Source: Brevundimonas sp. UBA7534
GTDB taxonomy: Bacteria; Pseudomonadota; Alphaproteobacteria; Caulobacterales; Caulobacteraceae
Direction of reading: 5' to 3'
Length of the DNA: 13,456 nucleotides
NCBI RefSeq assembly: GCF_002479325.1
Contig: NZ_DLMO01000070.1
Coordinates: 1-13,456 of the forward strand
The notes under the pieces were generated by a model that worked only from the letters and a program-made list of their open reading frames with translations, was not told the DNA's origin and did no database searches. Below are positions 1 to 7,257 of the stretch, piece after piece (position 1 is the stretch's first letter; each line of letters opens with the position of its first letter). The translations under genes and the position numbers were made by a program.

Positions 1-589
1 CGCGCGCGGCCAGCGCCGCCGGGTCCAGCCATATCCGCATCGAATAGCGCTGATCGCCGTAGATGTTGACTTGCGCCACGCCCGGCACGGTCGCCATCCG
101 GTCGACCAGGTAACGGTCAGCGTAATCCGTCAGCTGAAGACGGTTCATTGTCGTGGAGCGCAGGAAGACGATGATGATGGGCTGGCTGTCCGAATCCGCC
201 TTGGCCACCTCGGGCGGATCGGCCTGGTCGGGCAGATTGCCGACCACCCGGCTGACACGGTCGCGCACGTCGTTGGCGGCGTCGTCGATATTCCGGTCCA
301 GCGAGAACTCGATGTTGACGTTGGAGCGGCCGTCGCGGCTGGTCGAATTAATGCGCTCGACGCCCTGGATGCCGGCGATCTGCTGCTCGATCGGCTCGGT
401 GATGCGGCTCTCGATCACCTCGGCCGAGGCGCCGGCGTAGCTGGTGTTGACCGACACGATCGGCGGATCGACGTCGGGCAGTTCCCGCACGGGCAGGAAG
501 AAGAAGGCCGCCGCGCCGATCACGCACAGCACGATCGCGGCCACGGCGGCGAAGACCGGCCGCCGGACCGAAACATCCGACAACATCAT
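1..589 (-). CDS. RND (HAE1-type) efflux permease, N-terminal part, cut by window start
   Basis: Inner-membrane proton-driven pump subunit of a tripartite efflux system (AcrB/MexF-like). Only the first 196 residues are visible, because the gene runs off the left edge. The protein starts MMLSDVSVRRPVF and has a first membrane helix at about residues 11-32. It continues with the family hallmark LPVRELPDVDPPIVSVNTSY and then the porter-domain start (YAGASAEVIE, then TEPIEQQIAGIQGVE), as in HAE1 permeases. The start at 589 is chosen because its ATG overlaps the TGA of the upstream membrane fusion gene as ATGA, typical of translational coupling; the next codon is also ATG. The substrate cannot be told from this part. 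Family assignment is secure; the exact subfamily is not. Confidence 0.93.
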   Translation of the reverse strand, partial: MMLSDVSVRRPVFAAVAAIVLCVIGAAAFFFLPVRELPDVDPPIVSVNTSYAGASAEVIESRITEPIEQQIAGIQGVERINSTSRDGRSNVNIEFSLDRNIDDAANDVRDRVSRVVGNLPDQADPPEVAKADSDSQPIIIVFLRSTTMNRLQLTDYADRYLVDRMATVPGVAQVNIYGDQRYSMRIWLDPAALAAR

Positions 590-1728
590 CGGGCGGCGCC
601 CTGCGCCGCGCGCTGGCCCTGTCCCTGCGTCTGGCCTTGCCCCTGTCCTTGGCCCGCCACGAAGATCGGCGACCCCGGTTGAATGCGGTTCAGGCCCGAT
701 CCCACGATCCGGTCGCCCGGCTCGACGCCCGACAGGATTTCGACGAATCCGTTCTCGACCGCGCCGGTCTCGATCTCGACGCGCTGGGCGGTCGATCCGC
801 TGTCTCCGCGCGCGATCCGATAGACGAAGGCGCCGGCGCCTTCGTATTGCACCGCCGACTCGGGCGCCGACGGGGCCTGGCGCTGGCCTTGCTGCACGGC
901 GACGCGCAGCAACATGCCGGGGCGGATGCGTCCGCCCGGATTGGGGAAGACGGCGCGGGCCGTGGCGGCGCGCGTGGTCTCGTTGACGCGGGTGTCGATC
1001 AGGTCGATCCGCCCCGAGAACGGCTCGTCGCCATAGGCGTCGGCGGTCGCCACGATCGGCGTGCCCGGCTGAAGCAGGTTCAGATAGCGTTCCGGCAGGG
1101 GGAAATCGACGCGGATGGTCGAGGTGTCGTCCAGGGTGGCGATCACCGCGCCCGGATTGATCAGCGTGCCGGGCGTGATCGTCGTCAGCCCCAGGGTGCC
1201 GGCGAAGGGCGCGCGAATGACCCTGTCACCGCGCCGCGCGCGGGCGGCCTCCAGAGACGCGCGGGCGGATTCGAGCGCGGTCTCGGCGTTCTCGGCCGTC
1301 ACGCGCGGGGCGATCCCCCGGTCCGCCAAGGTCTTGTACCGGTCATATTCGCGCTGGGCCTGGGCCAGCTGCGCGCGCGCCTCGATGATGGCGGCGTCCT
1401 CTTCCAGCGCCTGAAGCTCGACCAGCGGCGTTCCGGCGCTGACACGCTGGCCGTCCTTGAACATCACCCGCGTGATCAGTTCGGTCGTCGACGAGGTGAT
1501 GTTCACCGACCGCGCGCCGCGCGCCACGCCCAACACCCGAATCTGATCTGAGAACGGCCGTTGCGTCACCTCGACCTGGGACACCTGCTGGCCGCGCCGC
1601 GCGGCGCCGCCGGGCGCGCCCGCCCCCTCCGGGCCCGACGAGGCGAAGGTGATCCGGACGATCGCAGCCACGACCATCAGGACAAGCAGCGCCGCGGCCG
1701 CGATGAGGAAGAAGTGCCGTTTGATCAC
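586..1728 (-). CDS. RND efflux membrane fusion protein (periplasmic adaptor)
   Basis: Periplasmic adaptor of 380 residues that links the RND pump encoded just downstream to an outer-membrane channel. A single N-terminal membrane anchor lies at about residues 6-29. There is no lipobox cysteine, so it is probably not a lipoprotein. The order is the usual one: a barrel-sandwich half (VNITSSTTELITRVMFKDGQ), an alpha-hairpin rich in Ala/Glu/Arg at about 105-165, the second half (RAPFAGTLGLTTITPGTLIN), then the beta-barrel and membrane-proximal domains. The C-terminus is an unusual Gly-Gln run (GQGQGQGQTQGQGQ) ending in an Ala/Arg tail. It starts at GTG with a weak ribosome site. A short palindrome, GCGAG-A-CTCGC (1729-1739), abuts the start codon. 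No regulator gene or TolC partner is in view. Confidence 0.92.
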   Translation of the reverse strand: MIKRHFFLIAAAALLVLMVVAAIVRITFASSGPEGAGAPGGAARRGQQVSQVEVTQRPFSDQIRVLGVARGARSVNITSSTTELITRVMFKDGQRVSAGTPLVELQALEEDAAIIEARAQLAQAQREYDRYKTLADRGIAPRVTAENAETALESARASLEAARARRGDRVIRAPFAGTLGLTTITPGTLINPGAVIATLDDTSTIRVDFPLPERYLNLLQPGTPIVATADAYGDEPFSGRIDLIDTRVNETTRAATARAVFPNPGGRIRPGMLLRVAVQQGQRQAPSAPESAVQYEGAGAFVYRIARGDSGSTAQRVEIETGAVENGFVEILSGVEPGDRIVGSGLNRIQPGSPIFVAGQGQGQGQTQGQGQRAAQGAAR

Positions 1729-1817
1729 GCGAGACTCGCAAGACGGGGGAGTGGCGCACGCTTAGCGGCTGGCGCCGCCAACGCAAGATTAAGTCTCTGT
1801 AACGCGCCGCACCGCCG

Positions 1818-1832
1818 TTTCCGTCGCGGAAA
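1818..1832 (-). other. Short hairpin after the outer-membrane protein gene
   Basis: TTTCC-GTCGC-GGAAA forms a perfect 5-bp stem with a 5-base loop, 10 bases beyond the stop of the beta-barrel gene. No T-tract follows, so it is at best a weak or Rho-assisted end signal. The rest of the 1729-1841 gap shows no clear -10/-35 pair. Confidence 0.3.
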
Positions 1833-1841
1833 TCGTCGTTT

Positions 1842-2531
1842 TCAGAACCGTCGCCATATCGCCACGATCGGCCCGCTCGAAATCGGCGTCTCGCGGCCCG
1901 CCACCGTTCGTCGCCAGCCCGCCTGAAGGCTCCAGTCGCCCGCATCGCGCACCAGCGACGCCTCGACCGACAGCCAGCGCGCGCCGGCGTCGGCCGCCCC
2001 GCCATAGGCCTGCCCCAGCGCCATCCACCGACCGGCGAAGCGCGCGCCTGCGGTGGCGTCCAGCCGGGTCTCGTCCGGCAGTTGATCGCGCAGCCGACGC
2101 GCCGCCTGCGCCTCCACGAATATCCCGTCCAGAGCCCGCACCGGCCCCCAGCTTCGTCCCGCCGAAACCCGGGCTTCCCAGTCGTGTTCGCCCACGCCCG
2201 GCGGCGCATAGCCGGCGTTTCGCCCGACCCCGGCCTGGGTATAGCCGACATAGGCGCTGACGGCCCCTGCGGCCCCGCGATGAACCTGCCAGGTCAGGCC
2301 CAGTTCGATCGGCCCGCGGCCCTCGTAATCGACGAAAGCGTCCTCGCCCGACTGCAACTCGGCCTTGACCTGCACGGACACCCGATCCGCGATCCCGTAT
2401 TCGGCGTGAACCGCCAGGGCGTCGTCGCGTCGTCGCGCCGGCAGCGGCTGCTCGCTCCCGCCCGGGTCGAAGCCGGTGTCCGCCTCCATGCGCTCATATT
2501 TGACGATCGCCTGGCCCTGGCCGCGCGGCAT
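1842..2531 (-). CDS. Putative outer-membrane beta-barrel protein; start codon uncertain
   Basis: Unrecognised at family level. The 229 residues from the first in-frame ATG (2531) show alternating hydrophobic strands with Gly/Tyr/Trp and short charged turns. The protein ends in a terminal aromatic (GPIVAIWRRF), the C-terminal signature of many outer-membrane barrels. The reading frame stays open upstream of this ATG. There it encodes WLRRLSLTVGGVAAITA followed by SQVQASA-W, which looks like a complete signal peptide with an Ala-x-Ala cleavage site. That stretch has no ATG, GTG or TTG. The only plausible codon is a CTG at 2591-2589, two bases after the TAA of the upstream adducin-like gene, where coupled re-initiation could work. 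Either translation begins at a non-standard codon or the start has been lost. Export and barrel nature are inferred from the sequence pattern. Confidence 0.6.
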   Translation of the reverse strand: MPRGQGQAIVKYERMEADTGFDPGGSEQPLPARRRDDALAVHAEYGIADRVSVQVKAELQSGEDAFVDYEGRGPIELGLTWQVHRGAAGAVSAYVGYTQAGVGRNAGYAPPGVGEHDWEARVSAGRSWGPVRALDGIFVEAQAARRLRDQLPDETRLDATAGARFAGRWMALGQAYGGAADAGARWLSVEASLVRDAGDWSLQAGWRRTVAGRETPISSGPIVAIWRRF

Positions 2532-2593
2532 GACCCAGGCGCTGGCCTGAACCTGGGAAGCCGTGATCGCGGCGACGCCGCCGACCGTCAGGC

Positions 2594-3358
2594 TTAGACG
2601 TCGTAGCCAGGCGACTTGCGGTCCAGTTGGCGAAGCGCGCCGGGCCAGGCCAGGGCGGAGATGAAGCCGATGCCCCGCCCCTGCTCCTTCGTCTCGGCCT
2701 GCGCTTCGTCGGGGGCGATCAGCACCTGATCGCGGCCGCCCGACAGCGCCGCCACCTGCTGCGCGCAGGCCCGTTCCAGGAAGAAGATGCCGATCCATGC
2801 CTGCGCCGCGGTCTCCCCGACCGCCAATGTGCCGTGGTTGCGCAGCAGCATCAGCGGCTTGTCCCCCAGGTCGGCCACCAGACGTTCGCGCTCGTCGTGG
2901 TTCAGGGCCAATCCCTCATAGCCATGATACGCAACCTGATGCTGCAGTAAACACGCGTTCTGGCTGATCGGCAACAATCCGCCCTGCTGCGCCGCCACGC
3001 CGACTCCGTTGACCGTATGCAGATGGATCACGAACTTGGCGTCCTCCCGCGCGGCATGGACCGCCGAGTGGATGGTGAAGCCCGCCGGATTGATGAAATG
3101 GGGCGTCTCGCCGACGATGTTTCCGTCCAGGTCCACCTTCACCAGCGACGAGGCGGTGATCTCGTCGAAGTAGAAGCCGTAGGGGTTTATCAGAAAATGA
3201 TGCTCCGGCCCCGGCACGCGGGCCGATATGTGGGTGAAGATCATGTCGTCCCAGCCGTGCAGGGCGACCAGCCGGTAAAGCGCGGCCAACTCCACGCGCG
3301 CCTGCCATTCGGCCTCGCTGACCCGGGATTTCATCGAAAGGGGGGCGCCGTCCGCCAT
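2594..3358 (-). CDS. Class II aldolase/adducin-family protein
   Basis: Cytoplasmic protein of 254 residues with the class II aldolase/adducin fold. Zinc-ligand motifs are visible: HLHT at 112-115 and RNHG at 173-176, the three histidines that normally bind the metal. In FucA-type aldolases a catalytic Glu sits four residues before a His in the E-x3-H segment. Here the matching stretch reads IHSAVHAAR, with His in place of Glu by my alignment. This favours the adducin-like branch of uncertain substrate over a true sugar-phosphate aldolase. The start at 3358 is chosen over the ATG at 3364 because a GGAGGA box (3365-3370) lies 6 bases upstream of 3358 but directly abuts 3364. The TAA nearly touches the next gene on the same strand. 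The reaction is unknown. Confidence 0.88.
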   Translation of the reverse strand: MADGAPLSMKSRVSEAEWQARVELAALYRLVALHGWDDMIFTHISARVPGPEHHFLINPYGFYFDEITASSLVKVDLDGNIVGETPHFINPAGFTIHSAVHAAREDAKFVIHLHTVNGVGVAAQQGGLLPISQNACLLQHQVAYHGYEGLALNHDERERLVADLGDKPLMLLRNHGTLAVGETAAQAWIGIFFLERACAQQVAALSGGRDQVLIAPDEAQAETKEQGRGIGFISALAWPGALRQLDRKSPGYDV

Positions 3359-3447
3359 ATCCATTCCTCCTGCCTCTGCTGGGCGTTGAGGCCAGCGTCC
3401 TCCTCCGCCTTGCCGGCGTCAACCAAATCCGTGCTTTGTGCGGGTCG

Positions 3448-3486
3448 TTAACCCTCCCGGTTCACACCTCGTTAACCGCACCTTCA
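3448..3486 (+). promoter_or_regulatory. Phased TTAA/TTCA half sites, CtrA-like, in a divergent promoter region
   Basis: Half sites TTCA (3461), TTAA (3472) and TTCA (3483) sit exactly 11 bp apart. They give TTCA-N7-TTAACC and TTAA-N7-TTCAC, each one base off the CtrA consensus TTAA-N7-TTAAC. A further GTTAACC begins at 3447. The cluster lies about 55-80 bp upstream of the GTG of DUF2336 protein A, a sensible place for a promoter box. It also lies upstream of the divergent adducin-like gene. The identification rests on pattern only. Confidence 0.4.
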
Positions 3487-3507
3487 CAACCCTGAAGCAA
3501 GGGTTGT
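3486..3507. repeat. Perfect inverted repeat ACAACCCT-N6-AGGGTTGT
   Basis: Eight-base perfect arms separated by GAAGCA, 34 bases before the GTG of DUF2336 protein A. It could be an operator for an unknown regulator or a hairpin in the 5' leader. It overlaps the last base of the phased TTCA half site. A GATTC (GANTC methylation-type site) follows at 3514-3518. Confidence 0.4.
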
Positions 3508-3540
3508 CTGTGTGATTCCATCCTGGAGCCGGGAGCCGCC

Positions 3541-4674
3541 GTGTCCGCTGTTCTACAGTTCAGGCCGTCCTCCGACGCTTCGGCAGCCCCCGACGTGTCG
3601 CGCCTGCTGCAACTGGCCCACAGCCGGTCGGCGGACGATCGCCAGCGTCTTTTGCTCGGCGTCGTCGCCCTGTGCGACGCCGCCCCGCCCGGCAGCGAGA
3701 TGGAGCCGGTTCTCAGCGAGATCTTCGTCACCCTGGCCGCCCAGGCCGAACGGGACGTTCGCCAGGTGCTGTCCGAACGTCTGGCCGACGCGGCGTGGGC
3801 CCCGCCGGCGCTGATCAACATGCTGGCGCTGGACGAGATCGAGATCGCGCGTCCCGTCATCCTGGCCAGCCCCCTGCTCAAGGACGCCGATCTGCTTCGC
3901 GTCCTGATCGAGTCCACCCTTGAACACCAGATCGCGGTTGCGCGTCGACCGCATCTGGCCGGCCGGGTGGTCGAGGCGATCATCGACCGGGGCGAGGCGG
4001 TCACCATGACCGCCCTCGCCTCGAACCGCACGGCCGAGATCGGCGAAGCGGCGATGCGGCGGCTGGTGGCCCATTCGCAGCGGATCGCGGGCCTTCGCGC
4101 GCCCCTGACCCGTCATCCTCGCCTCAGCGAGGAAATGGCCCAGCAGCTCTATCAGTGGGTCGGTCAGGCGCTTCGCCAATCGATCAGCGAACGGTTCCGC
4201 ATCGACGACCGGCTGTTGAACGCCGCGATACAGGACGCCGCCCACGTCGCCGCCGGCGGCGCGGCCTGTCGCACCGTGCCCCAGCCGAATGGCCGGGCCG
4301 AGGACCTGGAACGCCAGGAAATGGAAGGTCGGCTGGTCGAAAAGCTGAAGGGCGCCGGCCAGCTCCGTCCCGGCCTTCTGGTGCGGGCGCTGCGCGAACA
4401 GCGCTTTGGCCTGTTTGAGCAGGCCCTGATGGCGCTGGGCGGTTTCAGCCTGGCCCAGGTGCGCGGCGCGATCCGGTCGCCCACTGCGGAACCGCTGTAT
4501 CTGGCGTGTATCGCCGTGGGGGTCGACCGGGCGGTCTTTCCGTCGCTGCTGACCGAGGTCCGTCACCTGTCTGGCGGCTTTCCCGGCCAGGGCGGCTGGA
4601 CCCCGACCACCCTGGGCGCCACGGCCGCCGCCCGCGCCTTTCGCCAGATGATGGAAAAGCCGGCGGGCATTTGA
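3541..4674 (+). CDS. DUF2336 domain protein A
   Basis: A 377-residue, almost entirely alpha-helical protein with no membrane segment or signal peptide. Its middle part matches what I know of DUF2336 (PF10098). The segment IARPVILASPLLKDADLL is followed by HEAT-like helical units (IAVARRPHLAGRVVEAII, then TALASNRTAEIGEAAM) and the conserved AQQLYQWVGQALRQSI helix. The family is common in Caulobacterales and other alphaproteobacteria and has no established biochemical function. The start is GTG at 3541 with GGGAG at 3532-3536 upstream. NAD kinase follows after 31 bases on the same strand, so the two are probably co-transcribed. It aligns over its length with the DUF2336 protein at 6066-7208. 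Family call is fairly sure; role unknown. Confidence 0.85.
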   Translation: MSAVLQFRPSSDASAAPDVSRLLQLAHSRSADDRQRLLLGVVALCDAAPPGSEMEPVLSEIFVTLAAQAERDVRQVLSERLADAAWAPPALINMLALDEIEIARPVILASPLLKDADLLRVLIESTLEHQIAVARRPHLAGRVVEAIIDRGEAVTMTALASNRTAEIGEAAMRRLVAHSQRIAGLRAPLTRHPRLSEEMAQQLYQWVGQALRQSISERFRIDDRLLNAAIQDAAHVAAGGAACRTVPQPNGRAEDLERQEMEGRLVEKLKGAGQLRPGLLVRALREQRFGLFEQALMALGGFSLAQVRGAIRSPTAEPLYLACIAVGVDRAVFPSLLTEVRHLSGGFPGQGGWTPTTLGATAAARAFRQMMEKPAGI

Positions 4675-4705
4675 CATCGCCGCCAAGCTCGGCTCACGTC
4701 CGCCC

Positions 4706-5470
4706 GTGACCCCGACCCTCGCCTTCGTCGCCAGCGACCGCCCGGAAGCGCAGCAGGCCCGCGCGGCCCTGACCGCCCGCTACGGCGGCGTGCCAGAAGC
4801 CGAGGCCGACGTGATCGTCGCCCTGGGCGGCGACGGCCAGATGCTGGAGACGCTGCACGCCAACCTGCGCCGACGGACGCCGGTGTTCGGCATGAACCGG
4901 GGTTCGGTCGGCTTCCTGATGAACGACTTCGGCGAGCACGATCTGCCCGAACGGATCGCCTCGGCCGAACGCACCGTCATCCACCCGCTTCAGATGGACG
5001 CCTGGACCGAGAGCGGAGAGGTCCACACCGGACTGGCGATCAATGAGGTCTCGCTGCTGCGGCAGACCCGGCAGACGGCCAAGCTGCGCATCACCATCGA
5101 CGATCGGGTGCGTCTGGAAGAACTGTCGTGCGACGGCTGCATGGTGGCGACCCCGGCCGGATCGACCGCCTACAACCTGTCGGCTCATGGACCGATCATC
5201 CCGCTGAACGCGCGCATCCTTGCCCTGACGCCGATCAGCGCCTTCCGCCCCCGGCGCTGGCGCGGCGCCCTGCTGTCCCACGAGGCCCGGGTCGCCTTCG
5301 AGGTGCTGGAGCCGGACAAGCGCCCGGTTTCGGCCACAGCCGACAACTTCGAGGTCCGGCGCGTGGCGCGCGTGGAGGTGCGCGAACGCCGCGACGTGGC
5401 CCTGACCATGCTGTTCGACGCCGGGCGTTCCTATGAGGAGCGGGTCATGGCCGAACAATTCTCTCAGTAG
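4706..5470 (+). CDS. nadK: NAD kinase
   Basis: Phosphorylates NAD to NADP with ATP (or polyphosphate) in the cytoplasm, the sole usual route to NADP. The 254-residue length is normal for the short alphaproteobacterial form. Hallmarks are GGDG at 41-44 with catalytic Asp43, the NE pair at 113-114 that contacts the nicotinamide nucleotide, and DG (143-144) leading into TPAGSTAY (149-156). The C-terminal beta-sandwich follows. Translation starts at GTG with a poor ribosome site, 31 bases after DUF2336 protein A, which suggests dependence on upstream transcription. The Hpt gene follows after 61 bases. The missing N-terminal extension relative to longer NadK enzymes is normal for this clade, not truncation. 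Confidence 0.95.
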   Translation: MTPTLAFVASDRPEAQQARAALTARYGGVPEAEADVIVALGGDGQMLETLHANLRRRTPVFGMNRGSVGFLMNDFGEHDLPERIASAERTVIHPLQMDAWTESGEVHTGLAINEVSLLRQTRQTAKLRITIDDRVRLEELSCDGCMVATPAGSTAYNLSAHGPIIPLNARILALTPISAFRPRRWRGALLSHEARVAFEVLEPDKRPVSATADNFEVRRVARVEVRERRDVALTMLFDAGRSYEERVMAEQFSQ

Positions 5471-5531
5471 GCGGTCACGGCTTCTTAAGGGCGCTGCCCT
5501 AGCGTCGCCGCAGATCGTAAGGGAGTCCGCC

Positions 5532-6008
5532 ATGAGCAATTCCGCGCAAGTCATCCGTCCGCCCAACACCCTTCGCATGAAGGTCGGCGGCGGTTTCGGG
5601 ATCAATGCGGACGCCATCGCCAAGGCGGAAGAGGCCCTGAAGGCCATGTCGGCCCAGTTCAGCCAATGGCTGAACGACGAGGTCGCCAAGCTGGATCAGG
5701 CCCAGGCGGACATCCGCGAGCAGGGCTATACGCCCCAGACCGCCGAGGCCCTCTACTTCCGCGCCCACGACCTGAAGGGCCTGGGCACGACCTACGAATA
5801 TCCGCTGGTCACGCGCCTCGCCGGGTCGCTTTGCCGCCTGCTGGACGATGCTGACACGCGCATGAACGCGCCGGTCGTGGTGCTGGACGCCCACATCGAC
5901 GCCATCCGCGCCGTGGTCCGCGACCAGATCAAGACCGACGACCATCCGACCGGCCGGGTCCTGGCCGAGACCCTCGAAGCCAAGGTCGCCGAACACCGCC
6001 AGACCTGA
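5532..6008 (+). CDS. Single-domain Hpt (histidine phosphotransfer) protein
   Basis: A 158-residue soluble helical protein with one Hpt domain, which would relay phosphate between response-regulator receiver domains in a multistep phosphorelay. The phospho-acceptor motif AHDLKGLGTTY places the histidine at residue 79. It is followed by LVTRLAGSLCRLLDDAD, as in the helical bundle of Hpt proteins. The first 30 or so residues (KVGGGFGINADAIAKAEEAL) are an extension of unknown role. The start at 5532 has a clear AAGGGAG ribosome site about 6 bases upstream. No histidine kinase or receiver gene lies in the window, so its partners must be encoded elsewhere. The gene ends 25 bases before a strong terminator. 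Confidence 0.85.
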   Translation: MSNSAQVIRPPNTLRMKVGGGFGINADAIAKAEEALKAMSAQFSQWLNDEVAKLDQAQADIREQGYTPQTAEALYFRAHDLKGLGTTYEYPLVTRLAGSLCRLLDDADTRMNAPVVVLDAHIDAIRAVVRDQIKTDDHPTGRVLAETLEAKVAEHRQT

Positions 6009-6033
6009 TCGCCTTCCTGACCCGCGTCGAAAC

Positions 6034-6063
6034 GGCCCGCCGCTCGGCGGGCCTTTCTTTTTT
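6034..6063 (+). terminator. Rho-independent terminator of the DUF2336A-nadK-hpt unit
   Basis: Perfect 8-bp stem GGCCCGCC / GGCGGGCC with a GCTC loop (6042-6045), followed by TTTCTTTTTT (6054-6063). It is a textbook intrinsic terminator for plus-strand transcripts. Read from the other strand the stem is followed by a much poorer T-tract (GTTTCG), so it is less convincing for the facing gene, whose stop codon lies only 2 bases away. Confidence 0.93.
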
Positions 6064-6065
6064 GC

Positions 6066-7208
6066 TCAGGCCGCGTTGGCGGCCGCGATCTCAGGGCGAT
6101 AGGCGGGCTGATCCAGACGCTCCATCAGATAGGCCAGATCGTCGCGCATGGCGTTCGGGCGCTGGGTCAGGAACCGCTCCAGCATCCGTTGGCGGAACAC
6201 CTCGCCCGAGGTGTCGATCCCCTCGGCCGACAGCGCCTTCCAGGTGTCCACCCCGGCGCGGAAGGCCTGGAACAGGCGTGGCGGAAGTCCCGCGCGGTCA
6301 TAAATGGCCTTCAGGCCCAGCGGGCCGGCGTCGTGCACCATCAGCCAGGCGCGGCTGTGCGGCGTGTTCGCCAGCTCCGCCAACCCATGCTCGAACATCG
6401 CCATCTGCCCCCGCGCCAAGGCGCGCAGCATCAACGAGGGGGTCAAGGCCTTGCGTGCGTTCAACTGCACCACGAAGGCGCCCAGGTCCGCTGTCGATGA
6501 CGCCTGGTCGATCAGATCCACGGTTGCGCGCTCGCGGGCGAAGGTCGCCAGGCGAATGGCCGTCTCCGGCGCAATGGCGTGGGCCTGGATCAGATGATCG
6601 CGCACAGCGTCGCCGGCCAGCTCGATCAGCCGCTCCGTCACATGCAGCGGCAGGGCTTGGCGATAGGCTATGGCGGTGACGACGTCCTCGGATTCGGGGA
6701 AGCGGTCGACCACGACCGACAAGGCCTGTTCGGACAGGTCCGCATTGTCATTGGCGACCAGAATGCGAACTGCCTGCTCGCTCGCCTCGGCCGCCATCAC
6801 GCCGGCGACGTCGCGCGACACCCGCGCGCGTCCCGCCACCGCCGCCTGACGCAGGGTCGATCCGGCGCGCACGATCTCGATCAGATCCTCGTCGGTGAAG
6901 ACCGGCGAGGCGCCGATGACCGGCAAGGCGATGCTGTCGACGTCGGCAGCCAGTCGGCGCGCCACGTCATGCGGTATAAGGTCCGAGGCCTTAAGCGTCA
7001 CCGCCATGGCGCGACGCACCAGTTCGGCGGCGTCCTGCGCCAGCAGCCGGATGATCTTCTGCGCCGCGATGCGTTCCGCCTGGTCCAGCGGCGCCCGCTC
7101 CATGCTGCGGCACAGCTTGTGGGCGGCCTCGGCCCGTTCATCCTCGTCCGCGGCCTGGACCAGGCGGCGGATATCCATTTCGGTCAGGCGGGCGCGATAG
7201 GCGGTCAT
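6066..7208 (-). CDS. DUF2336 domain protein B
   Basis: A 380-residue soluble, helix-rich protein and second DUF2336 member. It shares with protein A the signature SIALPVIGASPVFTDEDLIE, HEAT-like repeats (VLVANDNADLSEQAL type), the LPLHVTERLIELAGDAVRDHL helix and a similar C-terminal half (LTPSLMLRALARGQMAMFEHGL). Function is not established for the family. The start at 7208 is preferred over the ATG at 7241. A CtrA-like box lies at 7258-7272, so a start at 7241 would leave no room for a leader. The protein also begins naturally there (MTAYRARLTEMDI). Neither start has a good ribosome site. It lies 80 bases downstream of the transglycosylase on the same strand and ends at the shared terminator region. 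Confidence 0.83.
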   Translation of the reverse strand: MTAYRARLTEMDIRRLVQAADEDERAEAAHKLCRSMERAPLDQAERIAAQKIIRLLAQDAAELVRRAMAVTLKASDLIPHDVARRLAADVDSIALPVIGASPVFTDEDLIEIVRAGSTLRQAAVAGRARVSRDVAGVMAAEASEQAVRILVANDNADLSEQALSVVVDRFPESEDVVTAIAYRQALPLHVTERLIELAGDAVRDHLIQAHAIAPETAIRLATFARERATVDLIDQASSTADLGAFVVQLNARKALTPSLMLRALARGQMAMFEHGLAELANTPHSRAWLMVHDAGPLGLKAIYDRAGLPPRLFQAFRAGVDTWKALSAEGIDTSGEVFRQRMLERFLTQRPNAMRDDLAYLMERLDQPAYRPEIAAANAA

Positions 7209-7257
7209 GGGGCTCGGGTGGAATCGGCGTCTGGGCCGCATCCTGAGCCTGCCATGC

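Noticed and set aside
586..650. Gly-Gln repeat at the end of the membrane fusion protein as a functional or amyloid-like element
   Set aside because: Short low-complexity tails are common in periplasmic adaptors and nothing else supports a special role.
2597..2798. Longer version of the outer-membrane protein starting at the ATG at 2798
   Set aside because: It would overlap the adducin-like gene by about 200 bases in another frame and put an Arg/Gly-rich stretch before the signal peptide.
3553..4686. Open frame of 377 codons antisense to DUF2336 protein A
   Set aside because: It mirrors the real gene almost exactly. Its composition is the shadow typical of GC-rich coding DNA, with no recognisable domain and no ribosome site.
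6034..6063. Use of this terminator by the facing DUF2336 B transcript
   Set aside because: On the minus strand the stem is followed by GTTTCG instead of a T-run, so only plus-strand use is well supported.
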